A DNA stretch of 64,000 nt from Streptomyces sp. PH10-H1 (GCF_030063355.1 NZ_JASISZ010000001.1:62001-126000); one strand, 5' to 3'; shown: positions 8,191 to 16,015, numbered from the stretch's first letter. Made by a program: numbers and translations. Notes: generated by a model not told the origin, from the sequence alone.

Positions 8191-9201
8191 TCAGCTCCCC
8201 GGCTTCCTGCGGTTGGCCCGCGTGATGATCAGTTGGACGGCGCCCACGAGCAGCAGGATGAGCAGCATCACCCACGCGACGGCCGATGCCTGGCCGAGCG
8301 CTCCGTTCTGCCAGCCCTTCTCATACATGTAGAGGCTGAGCGTCTGGTACTGGTGCGCCGACCCTCCGCTGACGCCCAACCCGCCGCCGAACAGCATCGG
8401 TTCACCGAACAGCTGGGTCGCACCGATCGTCGAGACGATGATCGTGAACAGGATCGTGGGACGGATCGACGGGATGGTGATGCTGATGAACTGCCGCCAG
8501 CGCGACGCCCCGTCGAGTGCGGCCGCCTCGTAGAGATCACCCGATACGGACTGCATCGCGGCCAGGTAGATCAGCGCGTTGTAGCCCGTCCAGCGCCAGG
8601 TGACGATCGTCGAAATGGCGATCTGGGACGGCCACTTGTCGGCCTCCCACTGGATGTGGTGCACCCCGAAGTGGCCGAGCAGCTGGTTGATCATCCCGTA
8701 GTCGGGATTGAAGAGCTGGACGAAGACCAGCGAGGCCGCCGCGATCGAGGTCGCGTACGGGGCGAGGACCGCGACCCGGAAGAACCCGCGGGCCCGGAGC
8801 TTGTAGTTGAGGAGATGGGCCAGGCCAAGCGCCATCAGCAGCTGCGGGACGGTGGAGATCACGCCCAGCGAGAACGTGTTGCGCAGCGCGTTCCAGAAGA
8901 ACTCGCTGTCCCACAGCCGGGTGTAGTTGTCGAAGCCGCGCCACTGCGCGGTGCCGCCCAGTTCGACCTGGTGGAACGAGAGCCAGCCCGTGTAGATCAG
9001 CGGGAAGAGCCCGAAGGCGGCGAAGCAGACGAAGAACGGCGCGATGTACGCGTACGGCGTCGCCTTGACGTCCAGGCGGTACAGCCGGGAGCGCCAGGAC
9101 GGGCCGGTGGGGGAGCCGGGGGTGTCCGGCGGTGCGGAGGGGCGAACGGGCCGGGCCGGCGGCGGGCTGCCGTCGGCCGATGCCCTGACGGAGGTGGCCA
9201 C
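8191..9201 (-). CDS. cebF: ABC sugar permease, cellobiose/cellotriose importer
   Basis: 336 residues, a MalF-like permease. A Pro-rich cytoplasmic N-terminus is followed by six membrane segments and an EAA loop, EAAALDGASRWRQFISITIP. The GTG at 9201 is chosen because GGAAGGA lies about 10 nt upstream. The frame stays open further upstream, but there it reads through the 15-bp tandem repeats and gives a repetitive Arg/Pro/Gly sequence unlike a protein N-terminus. It pairs with CebG in the membrane and receives sugar from CebE. Confidence 0.92.
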   Translation of the reverse strand: MATSVRASADGSPPPARPVRPSAPPDTPGSPTGPSWRSRLYRLDVKATPYAYIAPFFVCFAAFGLFPLIYTGWLSFHQVELGGTAQWRGFDNYTRLWDSEFFWNALRNTFSLGVISTVPQLLMALGLAHLLNYKLRARGFFRVAVLAPYATSIAAASLVFVQLFNPDYGMINQLLGHFGVHHIQWEADKWPSQIAISTIVTWRWTGYNALIYLAAMQSVSGDLYEAAALDGASRWRQFISITIPSIRPTILFTIIVSTIGATQLFGEPMLFGGGLGVSGGSAHQYQTLSLYMYEKGWQNGALGQASAVAWVMLLILLLVGAVQLIITRANRRKPGS

Positions 9202-9250
9202 GAGTGGCGTCCTTCCCGGTCGGGTCTGACGATCGGTCACGGTGGGGTCC

Positions 9251-9325
9251 TCGACGGCCGGGTCTTCGACGGCCGGTCCTGGACGACCCGGTCTCGGACG
9301 ACCCGGTCTTGGACGACCCGGTCTT
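9251..9325. repeat. 15-bp tandem repeat array between cebE and cebF
   Basis: Five 15-bp units run from 9251 to 9325. The last three are GGACGACCCGGTCTY at 9281, 9296 and 9311; the first two are degenerate forms (TCGACGGCCGGGTCT type). Each strong unit holds the odd palindrome GACC-C-GGTC. The array lies in the 193-bp gap between cebE and cebF and may affect relative expression or mRNA folding. Confidence 0.75.
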
Positions 9326-9394
9326 CGTCGGTCGGGTTTCGTCGGGAGGACGGGCCGTCCGGCAGGCGCGGGCACTGCCGGACGGCCCCGCCGG

Positions 9395-10741
9395 CTACTG
9401 GTCGATCTTGTCCTTGACCAGCGCCTGCACGTTCGACCACGCCTTGTCCTTGGACGTGCCGTGCTGCTCGATGTCGAGAATCCCGTTGTCGGTGAGGTAC
9501 GTCTTCACCTGGCCGTCGTAGCGGCCGATCGGCGCCGGTGTGACGCTCTTGGCGGTGGAGGTGTAGATCTTGCCGATCGGCGTCGTGCCGAAGTACGGGT
9601 TCGTCGCGTTCTGCACGGTGGGCGAGTCCAGTCCGGCCTTGGTGGACGGGATGTTGCCGTTCTTGGCGAAGACCTTCGCCTGCTGCTCGGGCGCGGTCAG
9701 CCAGGCGGCGAGCGCGGTCGCCTCGGCGGTGTGCTTGCCCGCCTTGGGAACGGAGAGGAAGGCACCGCCCCAGTTGCCGGCCTCCGGCGCGGCGGCGATG
9801 TCCCACTTGGCCTGGTTGGCGGGACCCGCCTGGTCCTTGATGATGCCGGTCATCCAGCTCGGGCACGCGATCGTGGCGAACTTCGAGTTCTTGAAGGCCG
9901 CGTTCCAGGTGCCCTTGTCGTCGAACTGCCGCAGCTTGCCGCTCAGACCCTGCTGAGCGGCCTCCACCGCCAGGTCCCACGCCTTCTTCACACCGGGGCT
10001 GGTGTCGTAGATCAGCTTGCCCTGGTCGTCGGAGTACTGCTGCGCCTGGCTGGAGACCACCGCGTTGAAGACCCCGCTCGCGGAGTCGGTGAAGGCGACT
10101 CCGGCCGGCGCCTTGGCCTTGAACTGCTTGCCGGCGTCGATGTACTTGGCCCAGTCGCCCGCCCACAGCGCGGCGACGGCCTCACGGTCGGTCGGCAGAC
10201 CCGCCTGCTGGAACAGGTCCTTGCGGTAGCAGATCGCCATCGGGCCGACGTCGGTGCCGAGCCCGATCACCTGGCCGCTCTTCGTGGTCGCCTGCTTCTC
10301 CTTCCAGTCCAGCCACTTGGTGGTGTCGACACCGGTGGCCTTGCCGAGGTCGGTGAACTTGTCCCCGAGCGTGGTGGTCGCCTCGGCGATGAAGCCGACC
10401 TCGATGGCCTGGACGTCGGCCAGGCCGCTGCCCTGCGACAGGTGGAGTTTCAGCGCGTCCCAGTACTTCTGGCCGTCGGCGACGTTGTCCTCGACGATCG
10501 TGATGTTCGGGTGCAGCGTGTGGTACTCGGAGAACAGGGCCGCGCCCGTCTTGTCGTCGTAGCCGAACGAACCGAAGTCGCCGACGTGCAGCGTGATGTT
10601 CCCGGTCCCGGTGCTCTCCTTCTTCCCGGAGTCCGAGCCGCTGCCGCTGCCGCAGCCGGTCATCAGGGTCGCGCAGGTCGCGAGCCCCGCGACCGCTATG
10701 AGTGCGGTCCTGCGGGCGCGAGTGCCGCTGGAAGTGCGCAT
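9395..10741 (-). CDS. cebE: Cellobiose/cellotriose-binding lipoprotein
   Basis: 448 residues. A lipoprotein signal peptide ends in the lipobox LMTGC with the lipidated Cys at residue 30, then a Gly/Ser/Asp spacer. The rest is a family 1 extracellular solute-binding protein with a mixed alpha/beta fold (for example DVGPMAICYRKDLFQQAGLP and CPSWMTGIIKD). It captures cello-oligosaccharides at the cell surface for CebF/CebG. It is the first gene of the operon; a perfect CebR palindrome lies 63 bp upstream. It is separated from cebF by a repeat-filled gap, unusual for a transporter operon. Confidence 0.94.
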   Translation of the reverse strand: MRTSSGTRARRTALIAVAGLATCATLMTGCGSGSGSDSGKKESTGTGNITLHVGDFGSFGYDDKTGAALFSEYHTLHPNITIVEDNVADGQKYWDALKLHLSQGSGLADVQAIEVGFIAEATTTLGDKFTDLGKATGVDTTKWLDWKEKQATTKSGQVIGLGTDVGPMAICYRKDLFQQAGLPTDREAVAALWAGDWAKYIDAGKQFKAKAPAGVAFTDSASGVFNAVVSSQAQQYSDDQGKLIYDTSPGVKKAWDLAVEAAQQGLSGKLRQFDDKGTWNAAFKNSKFATIACPSWMTGIIKDQAGPANQAKWDIAAAPEAGNWGGAFLSVPKAGKHTAEATALAAWLTAPEQQAKVFAKNGNIPSTKAGLDSPTVQNATNPYFGTTPIGKIYTSTAKSVTPAPIGRYDGQVKTYLTDNGILDIEQHGTSKDKAWSNVQALVKDKIDQ

Positions 10742-10803
10742 TCCACTCTCCTTGTCCAGGATGGGTCTGGTGTTCGTTCCGGCATTCGGTGGGCGACGAG
10801 GTG

Positions 10804-10817
10804 TGGGAGCGCTCCCA
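10804..10817. promoter_or_regulatory. CebR operator upstream of cebE
   Basis: TGGGAGCGCTCCCA is a perfect 14-bp palindrome and identical to the known CebR box. It lies downstream of the predicted cebE transcription start, a position suited to repression that is relieved by cellobiose. Confidence 0.9.
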
Positions 10818-10834
10818 CGAAGGCTTGCCGGAAC

Positions 10835-10862
10835 AGTCCTGCCTCGGAGGGGGAAGTGTCAA
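10835..10862 (-). promoter_or_regulatory. Predicted cebE promoter
   Basis: On the minus strand TTGACA (plus-strand 10857-10862) is followed after 16 nt by AGGACT (10835-10840). The -35 is a perfect consensus; the -10 is weak. Confidence 0.5.
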
Positions 10863-10961
10863 GGCGTGAAGTCGATTTCGTTGCCGGAACGTGTCCGGGC
10901 CGGACCTTTGGTCACTTCTTGAACGGACCGGGCGTCGGGCGGCCGCTATCGTGGGGGATCG

Positions 10962-10975
10962 TGGGAGCGCTCTCA
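10962..10975. promoter_or_regulatory. CebR operator upstream of cebR
   Basis: TGGGAGCGCTCTCA differs from the perfect box at one position. It ends 21 bp before the cebR -10 hexamer, so it covers the -35 region and would allow autoregulation. Confidence 0.85.
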
Positions 10976-10996
10976 CGATCGGTGTGCCCCAGCGCC

Positions 10997-11025
10997 TAGG
11001 ATGGCGCGTCAGCAATGTCGGGAGG
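10997..11025 (+). promoter_or_regulatory. cebR -10 hexamer and ribosome site that set the start codon
   Basis: TAGGAT at 10997-11002 is a good -10. GGGAGG at 11020-11025 precedes the GTG at 11031 by 5 nt. The in-frame ATG at 11001 overlaps the -10 and so cannot be the start if this promoter is used. Confidence 0.6.
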
Positions 11026-11030
11026 CGGAA

Positions 11031-12059
11031 GTGACCGTGAACGGTCGGCACAGCGGACGGCCCACCCTCGAAGAAGTCGCCGCCCGGGCCGGAGTGGGCC
11101 GCGGCACGGTCTCCCGGGTGATCAACGGGTCCCCCCGGGTGAGCGACCGGGCCAAGTCCGCCGTCGAGGTCGCCATCGCGGAACTGGGGTACGTCCCCAA
11201 CCGCGCCGCCCGCGCCCTCGCCGGCAACCGGACGGACGCCATCGCGCTCGTCATCCCCGAGCCCGAGACCCGGCTCTTCGCCGAGCCGTACTTCTCCGAC
11301 ATCATCCGCGGCGTCGGCGCCGAGCTCGCCGACACCGACATGCAGCTGCTCCTGACCCTGATCCGCACCCCCAAGGAACGGTCCCGCTTCGCCCAGTACC
11401 TCAGCGCCCACCGGGTCGACGGCGTGCTGCTCGTCTCCGTGCACGAGGACGACCCGCTGCCGGACCTGCTCGAACAGCTGGACATGCCCGCCGTACTGAA
11501 CGGCCGGCGCTCCGACCTTGAGTCCGTCTCCTATGTGGACTCCGACAACGTGGGCGGCGCCCGGTCAGCCGTCAGCTATCTGCTCGGCCGGGGGCGTCGC
11601 GCCGTCGCGACCATCACAGGGCCCGTCGACATGTACGTCGCCCGCTGCCGGCTCGACGGATACCGGCAGGCAGTCGAGGCGGGCGGCCTCGGAGACGACG
11701 CATCCCTCATCGCTCGCGGCGACTTCACCGAGGAGGGCGGCCGGCGCGCGATGCGCGAACTGCTCGCCCGGCGGCCCGACGTGGACGCCGTTTTCGCCGC
11801 CTCCGACGTCATGGCCTCCGGCGCGCTCCAGGTCCTCCGCGAGGCCGGACGCCGGGTGCCGGACGATGTGGCGCTCGTCGGCTTCGACGACTCCGTCATC
11901 GCCCGCCACATGGACCCGGCCCTCACGAGCGTCCGGCAGCCCATCGAGGAGATGGGCCGCACCATGGCCCGCGTCCTGCTGGAGGAGATCGCGGAACGGA
12001 CGTCGGTGCGGCGGCACGTGGTGCTCGCCACCGAGCTGGTCCGCCGGGACTCGGCGTAA
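11031..12059 (+). CDS. cebR: LacI-family repressor of cellobiose uptake
   Basis: 342 residues. The N-terminal LacI helix-turn-helix is at about residues 11-32 (PTLEEVAARAGVGRGTVSRV), followed by the hinge and a periplasmic-binding-protein-like effector domain, including the C-terminal VALVGFDDSVIARHMDPALT. It represses cebEFG-bglC and probably itself; cellobiose or cellotriose is the known inducer of the family member. It is divergent from cebE, with one operator at each end of the intergenic region. The GTG start is set by the promoter and ribosome site. Confidence 0.94.
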   Translation: MTVNGRHSGRPTLEEVAARAGVGRGTVSRVINGSPRVSDRAKSAVEVAIAELGYVPNRAARALAGNRTDAIALVIPEPETRLFAEPYFSDIIRGVGAELADTDMQLLLTLIRTPKERSRFAQYLSAHRVDGVLLVSVHEDDPLPDLLEQLDMPAVLNGRRSDLESVSYVDSDNVGGARSAVSYLLGRGRRAVATITGPVDMYVARCRLDGYRQAVEAGGLGDDASLIARGDFTEEGGRRAMRELLARRPDVDAVFAASDVMASGALQVLREAGRRVPDDVALVGFDDSVIARHMDPALTSVRQPIEEMGRTMARVLLEEIAERTSVRRHVVLATELVRRDSA

Positions 12060-12173
12060 CGGCGGGGCGGGGCGCTGGGGGCGGGGCCGCGGCGGCGGGT
12101 TCGGGTCTCCGGGGGATGTGACGGTAGTCATAGCCGTGGCCACCGCGACCGGGGACTTCATGACGGTTCATGA

Positions 12174-12209
12174 CGAAGGCCCGACCCGCTTTCGCGGACC
12201 GGGCCTTCG
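12174..12209. terminator. Hairpin downstream of tRNA-His and of cebR
   Basis: A 10-bp perfect stem (12174-12183 with 12200-12209) has a further CCGC/GCGG pairing inside. It lies 8 bp past the mature 3' end of the tRNA on the minus strand and 114 bp past the cebR stop, so it probably ends both transcripts. Confidence 0.7.
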
Positions 12210-12217
12210 TCGTTCAG

Positions 12218-12290
12218 GGTGAGTGACGGGACTTGAACCCGCGGCCACCTGGACCACAACCAGGTGCTCTACCAACTGAGCTACACCCAC
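12218..12290 (-). tRNA. tRNA-His (anticodon GTG)
   Basis: On the minus strand a full cloverleaf can be drawn. The acceptor GTGGGTG pairs with CACTCAC (one G-U); the D arm is GCTCAGTTGGTAGAGC; the anticodon stem CCTGG/CCAGG holds TTGTGGT with anticodon GTG (plus-strand 12255-12257); and the T arm has GGTTCAA. A C73 discriminator and a G immediately 5' of position 1 (base 12291) are the His identity elements. CCA is not encoded. Confidence 0.97.
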
Positions 12291-12323
12291 CATGTCCGGC
12301 GCTTCCCGGCGCCGACCTGAAGA

Positions 12324-12329
12324 AGCATA
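12324..12329 (-). promoter_or_regulatory. Possible -10 of tRNA-His
   Basis: On the minus strand TATGCT lies about 34 nt upstream of the tRNA. No clear -35 is visible. The orn stop is 28 bp upstream, so read-through from adpA-orn is also possible. Confidence 0.35.
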
Positions 12330-12357
12330 CAGGGTCCGGGAGGGTGCTCGCCTCCCG

Positions 12358-12960
12358 CTATTCGGCGGCCAGGACGTGCTTGGCGGCGATGGCGCGAGCG
12401 GTGTCGGTGTCGGGTCCCGGCTGGGGCACGAAGACCGCTTCGCGGTAGTAGCGCAGCTCCGCGATGGACTCGCGGATGTCGGCGAGAGCGCGGTGGTTGC
12501 CGCTCTTCTCCGGGCTGTTGTAGTAGGCCCGGGGATACCAGCGGCGGGACAGTTCCTTGATGGAGGAGACGTCCACGATGCGGTAGTGGAGGTGCTGTTC
12601 GAGGGCCGGCATGTCCCGGGCGAGGAAGCCGCGGTCGGTGCTGACCGAGTTTCCGCACAGCGGGGCCCTGCGCGGTTCCGAGACGTGCTCGCGTACGTAG
12701 TCGAGCACCAGCTTCTCGGCCTCTTCGAGCGTCACACCGCCGTCGAGTTCCTCCAGGAGGCCCGAGGCGGTGTGCATCTCGCGTACGACGTCGGGCATGG
12801 TCGCCAAGGACTCGGCGGGCGGGCGGATGACGATCTCCACCCCCTCGCCGAGAATGTTCAGCTCGGAGTCGGTAACCAGCGCGGCCACCTCTACGAGCGC
12901 GTCGTGGGCCAGTGAGAGCCCGGTCATCTCGCAGTCGATCCACACCATGCGGTCGTTCAT
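12358..12960 (-). CDS. orn: Oligoribonuclease (DEDDh exonuclease)
   Basis: 200 residues, the usual family length. The DEDDh catalytic residues are D9 and E11 (WIDCEMTG), D109 (VSTDRGFL), H156 and D161 (GNHRALADI). It degrades 2- to 5-nt RNA fragments, and pGpG from c-di-GMP turnover. It follows adpA after 5 bp, an arrangement known in Streptomyces where the gene is called ornA and affects development. The tRNA-His gene lies just downstream on the same strand. Confidence 0.96.
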   Translation of the reverse strand: MNDRMVWIDCEMTGLSLAHDALVEVAALVTDSELNILGEGVEIVIRPPAESLATMPDVVREMHTASGLLEELDGGVTLEEAEKLVLDYVREHVSEPRRAPLCGNSVSTDRGFLARDMPALEQHLHYRIVDVSSIKELSRRWYPRAYYNSPEKSGNHRALADIRESIAELRYYREAVFVPQPGPDTDTARAIAAKHVLAAE

Positions 12961-12965
12961 GAGTC

Positions 12966-14279
12966 TCACCCTAAGGGGCGATCGCGTGGTCCAGGCATAG
13001 CCGGGTTGCGGCCGCGTGCGGCGCGCTCCGCCCGCAGCCGGCCCCGGATGGTGCCGTCGGAGCCGTCCATGCGGCTCTGTTCGGGCACCCGGGAGGCGTA
13101 CAGGTCGGAGTCGGGCTTGCCCGGAACCATGAGGATCTGGGGCGGTCCGCCCCGGCGGGGCGGCAGGTGTTCGGTCGGGACGGGTGGCCGTTCCGGGTCG
13201 TCCTGCGGACGCCTGGCCCGGTACGCGGCCCGGTAGGAGGCGGGCGACGACCCGAGCTGGCGGCGGAAGTGCCCGCGCAGCGCGACGGGCGAGCGGAAGC
13301 CGCAGCGTCCCGCCACCTCGTCCACCGAGAAGTCGGACGTCTCCAGCAGCCGCTGCGCCTGCAGCACCCGCTGGGTGATCAGCCACTGCAGCGGAGCACT
13401 GCCCGTGAGTGACCGGAACCGTCGGTCGAAGGTCCGGCGGCTCATGTACGCGCGGGCCGCCAGCGCCTCCACATCGAACTGCTCGTGCAGATGCTCCAGC
13501 GCCCAGGCGACGACCTCGGCCAGCGGGTCGCCCCCGATCTCCTCAGGTAATGACCTGTCGAGGTGGCGCTGGCTGGACGGCCAGTCGCTGCGGCGCGGCG
13601 GCACGACGAGGCGGCGGGCGAGCGCGTTGGCGGCCTCGGCGCCGTGATCGGTGCGTACGACATGCAGGCAGAGGTCGATTCCGGCCGCGGTGCCGGCTGA
13701 GGTCAGTACATCGCCGTCGTCCACGAAAAGCTCCCGGGGGTCCACGTGCACGGAGGGATAGCGCTTGGCCAGGGTGGGCGCGTACATCCAGTGGGTGGTC
13801 GCGGGGCGGCCGTCCAGCAGCCCCGCTGCGGCCAGGACGAACGCCCCGGTACACAGGCCGATGATCCGCGCGCCCTCCTCGTGGGCCCGGCGCAGTGCGT
13901 CGAGCGCCTCGGGGGGTGGTGGCTGGGAGATCGAGCGCCAGGCGGGCACGACCACGGTGCCGGCCCGTGAGAGCGCTTCGAGTCCGTACGGGGCACTGAG
14001 TTCCAGGCCGCCGGTGGTGCGAAGTGGTCCGTCCTCGCCGGCACAGACCAGCAGGCGGTAGCGGGGAACGCCCGCGTCCTGCCGGTCGATGCCGAACACG
14101 GAGAGCGGGATGGAACTTTCGAAGATCGGCCCGCCGCTGAACAGCAGCACGGCGACGACTTCGGCGCGCCGCCGTGCCGACAGTCTGCGAGTGGCGCGGG
14201 ACGACGCTGACGGTGCTGAGGATCCGGCTGACAGCGACAGGTTCTCCGTCGCCGTACCGGTCCTGGACTCCTGGCTCAT
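12966..14279 (-). CDS. adpA: AdpA, AraC/XylS-type developmental regulator with a TTA codon
   Basis: 437 residues. A GATase1/DJ-1-like dimerisation domain (about 40-230) contains LLFSGGPIFESSIPLSVFGI and IIGLCTGAFVLAAAGLLDGR. An AraC-type double helix-turn-helix follows at about 260-350 (LAARAYMSRRTFDRRF, DEVAGRCGFRSPVALRGHFR). The conserved DRSLPEEI segment carries Leu244 as TTA (plus-strand TAA at 13548-13550), which makes translation depend on the bldA tRNA in Streptomyces. Two adjacent ATGs (14282 and 14279) are possible starts. The known role is pleiotropic control of morphological differentiation and secondary metabolism. It is followed by orn. Confidence 0.96.
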   Translation of the reverse strand: MSQESRTGTATENLSLSAGSSAPSASSRATRRLSARRRAEVVAVLLFSGGPIFESSIPLSVFGIDRQDAGVPRYRLLVCAGEDGPLRTTGGLELSAPYGLEALSRAGTVVVPAWRSISQPPPPEALDALRRAHEEGARIIGLCTGAFVLAAAGLLDGRPATTHWMYAPTLAKRYPSVHVDPRELFVDDGDVLTSAGTAAGIDLCLHVVRTDHGAEAANALARRLVVPPRRSDWPSSQRHLDRSLPEEIGGDPLAEVVAWALEHLHEQFDVEALAARAYMSRRTFDRRFRSLTGSAPLQWLITQRVLQAQRLLETSDFSVDEVAGRCGFRSPVALRGHFRRQLGSSPASYRAAYRARRPQDDPERPPVPTEHLPPRRGGPPQILMVPGKPDSDLYASRVPEQSRMDGSDGTIRGRLRAERAARGRNPAMPGPRDRPLG

Positions 14280-14390
14280 CATGGAGCTCAAGCCCCCCTC
14301 GATCGACGCGGCCCCTCGGTCCTGCACGTTTCCCCCGCCGTGTTACCCAAGATCGAATCTACTGTGTTTGGTGTGTCTGGTGAGGCAATT

Positions 14391-14403
14391 GTGAATAGTT
14401 CAC
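14391..14403. promoter_or_regulatory. BldD-like palindrome upstream of adpA
   Basis: GTGAATAGTTCAC has 5-bp perfect arms about a 3-bp spacer. It resembles the BldD consensus AGTGA-N-TCACC, and the C that follows extends the right half to TCACC. It lies about 110 bp upstream of the adpA start. adpA (bldH) is a known BldD target in Streptomyces; binding here is inferred. Confidence 0.5.
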
Positions 14404-14762
14404 CACCTGGCGCTAAGTCGACTTGACCACGTGGCGTGAAGCATTCGATCACGAAGCGTTCCACTCACCGAGCCTGCTGGGAAGTACGCCTCTCGCCCGC
14501 ACCGTGGCCTACAACGCTCCACGCGCCCCCCGGAGCCGTTTCATTGCAGGTGGCAGGCGGGTTGGCAAGCGTCTTTCCCAATAGGGGTACTGCGGCGAGA
14601 AGTTGGCCGAAAAAGATTGGCTCTGCTGCGTGTGCCACTGGTCGGCGCCCCGTTGTGCGCCCCCTGGCGGCCAACCGCCCCGGTGCGCCCCATTCGTGGG
14701 GGAGCGATGTCGGGCCACCGGGTGGGGACTGCGCCGCGCTCGGATGGCTTCGGACCGCCCCT

Positions 14763-14861
14763 GAGCTGTCATTGAGCTGTCATCGAGTGGCAATCGAGGT
14801 TTCATCGAGTGGTTCTTGAGTTCGTGGCTAATCGCTGGTGAGTCGCTGCCGAGTCGCTCTT
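14763..14861. repeat. 11-bp phased repeat array, 9 units
   Basis: Nine consecutive 11-bp units fill 14763-14861. Eight start with GAG: units 1-2 are GAGCTGTCATY, units 3-5 are GAGTGGCAATC, GAGGTTTCATC and GAGTGGTTCTT, and units 8-9 are GAGTCGCTGCC and GAGTCGCTCTT. The seventh unit (14829) begins TAA. The period is close to one DNA turn. Confidence 0.7.
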
Positions 14862-15298
14862 GGGGCGGGGCTCGGGCCGGGCGCTCGTGCCGCACTCGGG
14901 TTGCGGTGGGGTGACTCTGGCATCGTGGTGGAGTGGCTCCGGCGTTCGCGGTGGGGCCGAGCGCGGGCCGAGCCGCTTCCGGGGCGTCGCGCCCGCCGCG
15001 CGGGTTCGTCCGGCCGGATGGTGGCGCGGCGTTGCGTTCGGGGCCGGGCTCCGGCATTCTCCTGGAAACTCCGGGTACGGAAAGCCCGTGCAGAGCTTGA
15101 CGAGTCTGTGCAGGGATACGTCTCAGCCGTACTCTGGAGTCATCGGGACCGGAAGCCCCGAACTGGCCGAAACCGGTCAGGCTCGAGGCCGCCGCCCGGG
15201 TATAACCGAAGACGCAGTGCAGTCCGCTGCGAAGACCGCAGCACCGTCGTTGTCCGTCGGCCGGCGCACTTCCGCCGCCCTTGTCGAGAAACCGCATC

Positions 15299-15820
15299 AT
15301 GGCCGGTTATGAGCTCCCTGAGCCCGCTGAAGGCAAGCCGCTCGCCGAATCGGCGGCGCTCCCCGAGGCGGCCCCCGAGCTGCGCTCGTCCTGTGACCCA
15401 GCTTTCCGGCACGGCGTCGTGGTGGGCTTCGACGGCTCGGTGTCCAGTGAGCGGGCGCTCGCGTATTCGATCGGCATGGCCCGGCGACTGGGCTCCGCGC
15501 TGATCATCGTCCATGTCGCCAACCGGCTGCCGGCCACGGTGTGGGCCGGCTGTGAACCGCCGGTGTTCGTGGATGTCCCGGACCACAGGACCGAGGTGCT
15601 CGGGCTGGAACTCGCCTGTGCCGATCACCTCGCCGAGGTGCCGTGGATCCTGGTCGAACGGGGCGGCGACATCTGCCACGAACTGGAGGAGGTCGGCCGG
15701 GAGTACGAGGCCGACGCCATCGTCGTGGGCGGCACCCAGGGCATTATCGGCCGGATCTTCGGCTCGGTCGCGGGGCGGCTCGCACGGCGGGCGCAGCGGC
15801 CCGTCATCGTCATCCCGTAG
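15299..15820 (+). CDS. Universal stress protein (single UspA domain)
   Basis: 173 residues, with an N-terminal extension of about 35 residues before the domain. The UspA fold starts at VVVGFDGSVSSERALAYSI and ends with the ATP-binding-type loop GGTQGIIGRIFGSVAGRLARRAQRPVIVIP-like region (about residues 144-173), i.e. the G-x2-G-x9-G(S/T) class. The ATG at 15299 has only a weak purine-rich site before it. It is divergent from adpA across 1 kb. The role (energy, oxygen or dormancy stress) cannot be told from sequence. Confidence 0.88.
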   Translation: MAGYELPEPAEGKPLAESAALPEAAPELRSSCDPAFRHGVVVGFDGSVSSERALAYSIGMARRLGSALIIVHVANRLPATVWAGCEPPVFVDVPDHRTEVLGLELACADHLAEVPWILVERGGDICHELEEVGREYEADAIVVGGTQGIIGRIFGSVAGRLARRAQRPVIVIP

Positions 15821-15985
15821 AGCCGCCCGAGCAATATTCCGACCCGCCGGATGACGCCCACCCCAACCCGCGCCTGCCCCAACCCGCGCCTGCCCTCCTC
15901 ACTGCAGCTCACCCGACGGCCCGCAAACCGGGTGGGACGCAGGGTGCCCGGGGCCGCAGGGGTGGGGGCTCGAAATGCTGCCGAG

Positions 15986-16015
15986 CTATTTGTGGGCCAA
16001 AAGGCCCGTAAATAG
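15986..16015. terminator. Hairpin between the stress-protein gene and glmS
   Basis: CTATTT-GT-GGGCC, loop AAAA, GGCCC-GT-AAATAG gives a 13-bp stem including two G-U pairs. It is symmetric with A/T outer arms, so it can act in both directions. It lies between two convergent genes. Confidence 0.7.

Larger units (their letters stand above)
14280..15298. other. 1-kb non-coding region between adpA and the stress-protein gene
   Basis: No frame in this stretch looks like a gene: open frames on either strand give Arg/Pro/Gly-rich translations with no start signals. It holds the divergent promoters, a BldD-like palindrome at 14391-14403, and the 11-bp phased array at 14763-14861. A TTGACG at 15098-15103 and a TATAAC at about 15200 are isolated promoter-like words on the plus strand. 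AdpA-like half-sites near TGGCG occur around 14409-14437 but none fits the consensus fully. Confidence 0.7.

Noticed and set aside
9202-9375. An upstream start for cebF at 9375
   Set aside because: It would translate the 15-bp repeats into repetitive Arg/Pro/Gly; the GTG at 9201 has a ribosome site and a normal N-terminus.
11001-11003. ATG at 11001 as the cebR start
   Set aside because: It overlaps the TAGGAT -10; GTG at 11031 has GGGAGG upstream.
12157-12175. Repeated TTCATGACG beside tRNA-His as an attachment site
   Set aside because: No integrase or second tRNA end is present, and the repeat is not part of the tRNA.
14509-15503. Open frames on both strands in the adpA upstream region
   Set aside because: They lack start signals and recognisable sequence and run through the 11-bp array, so I treat the region as non-coding.
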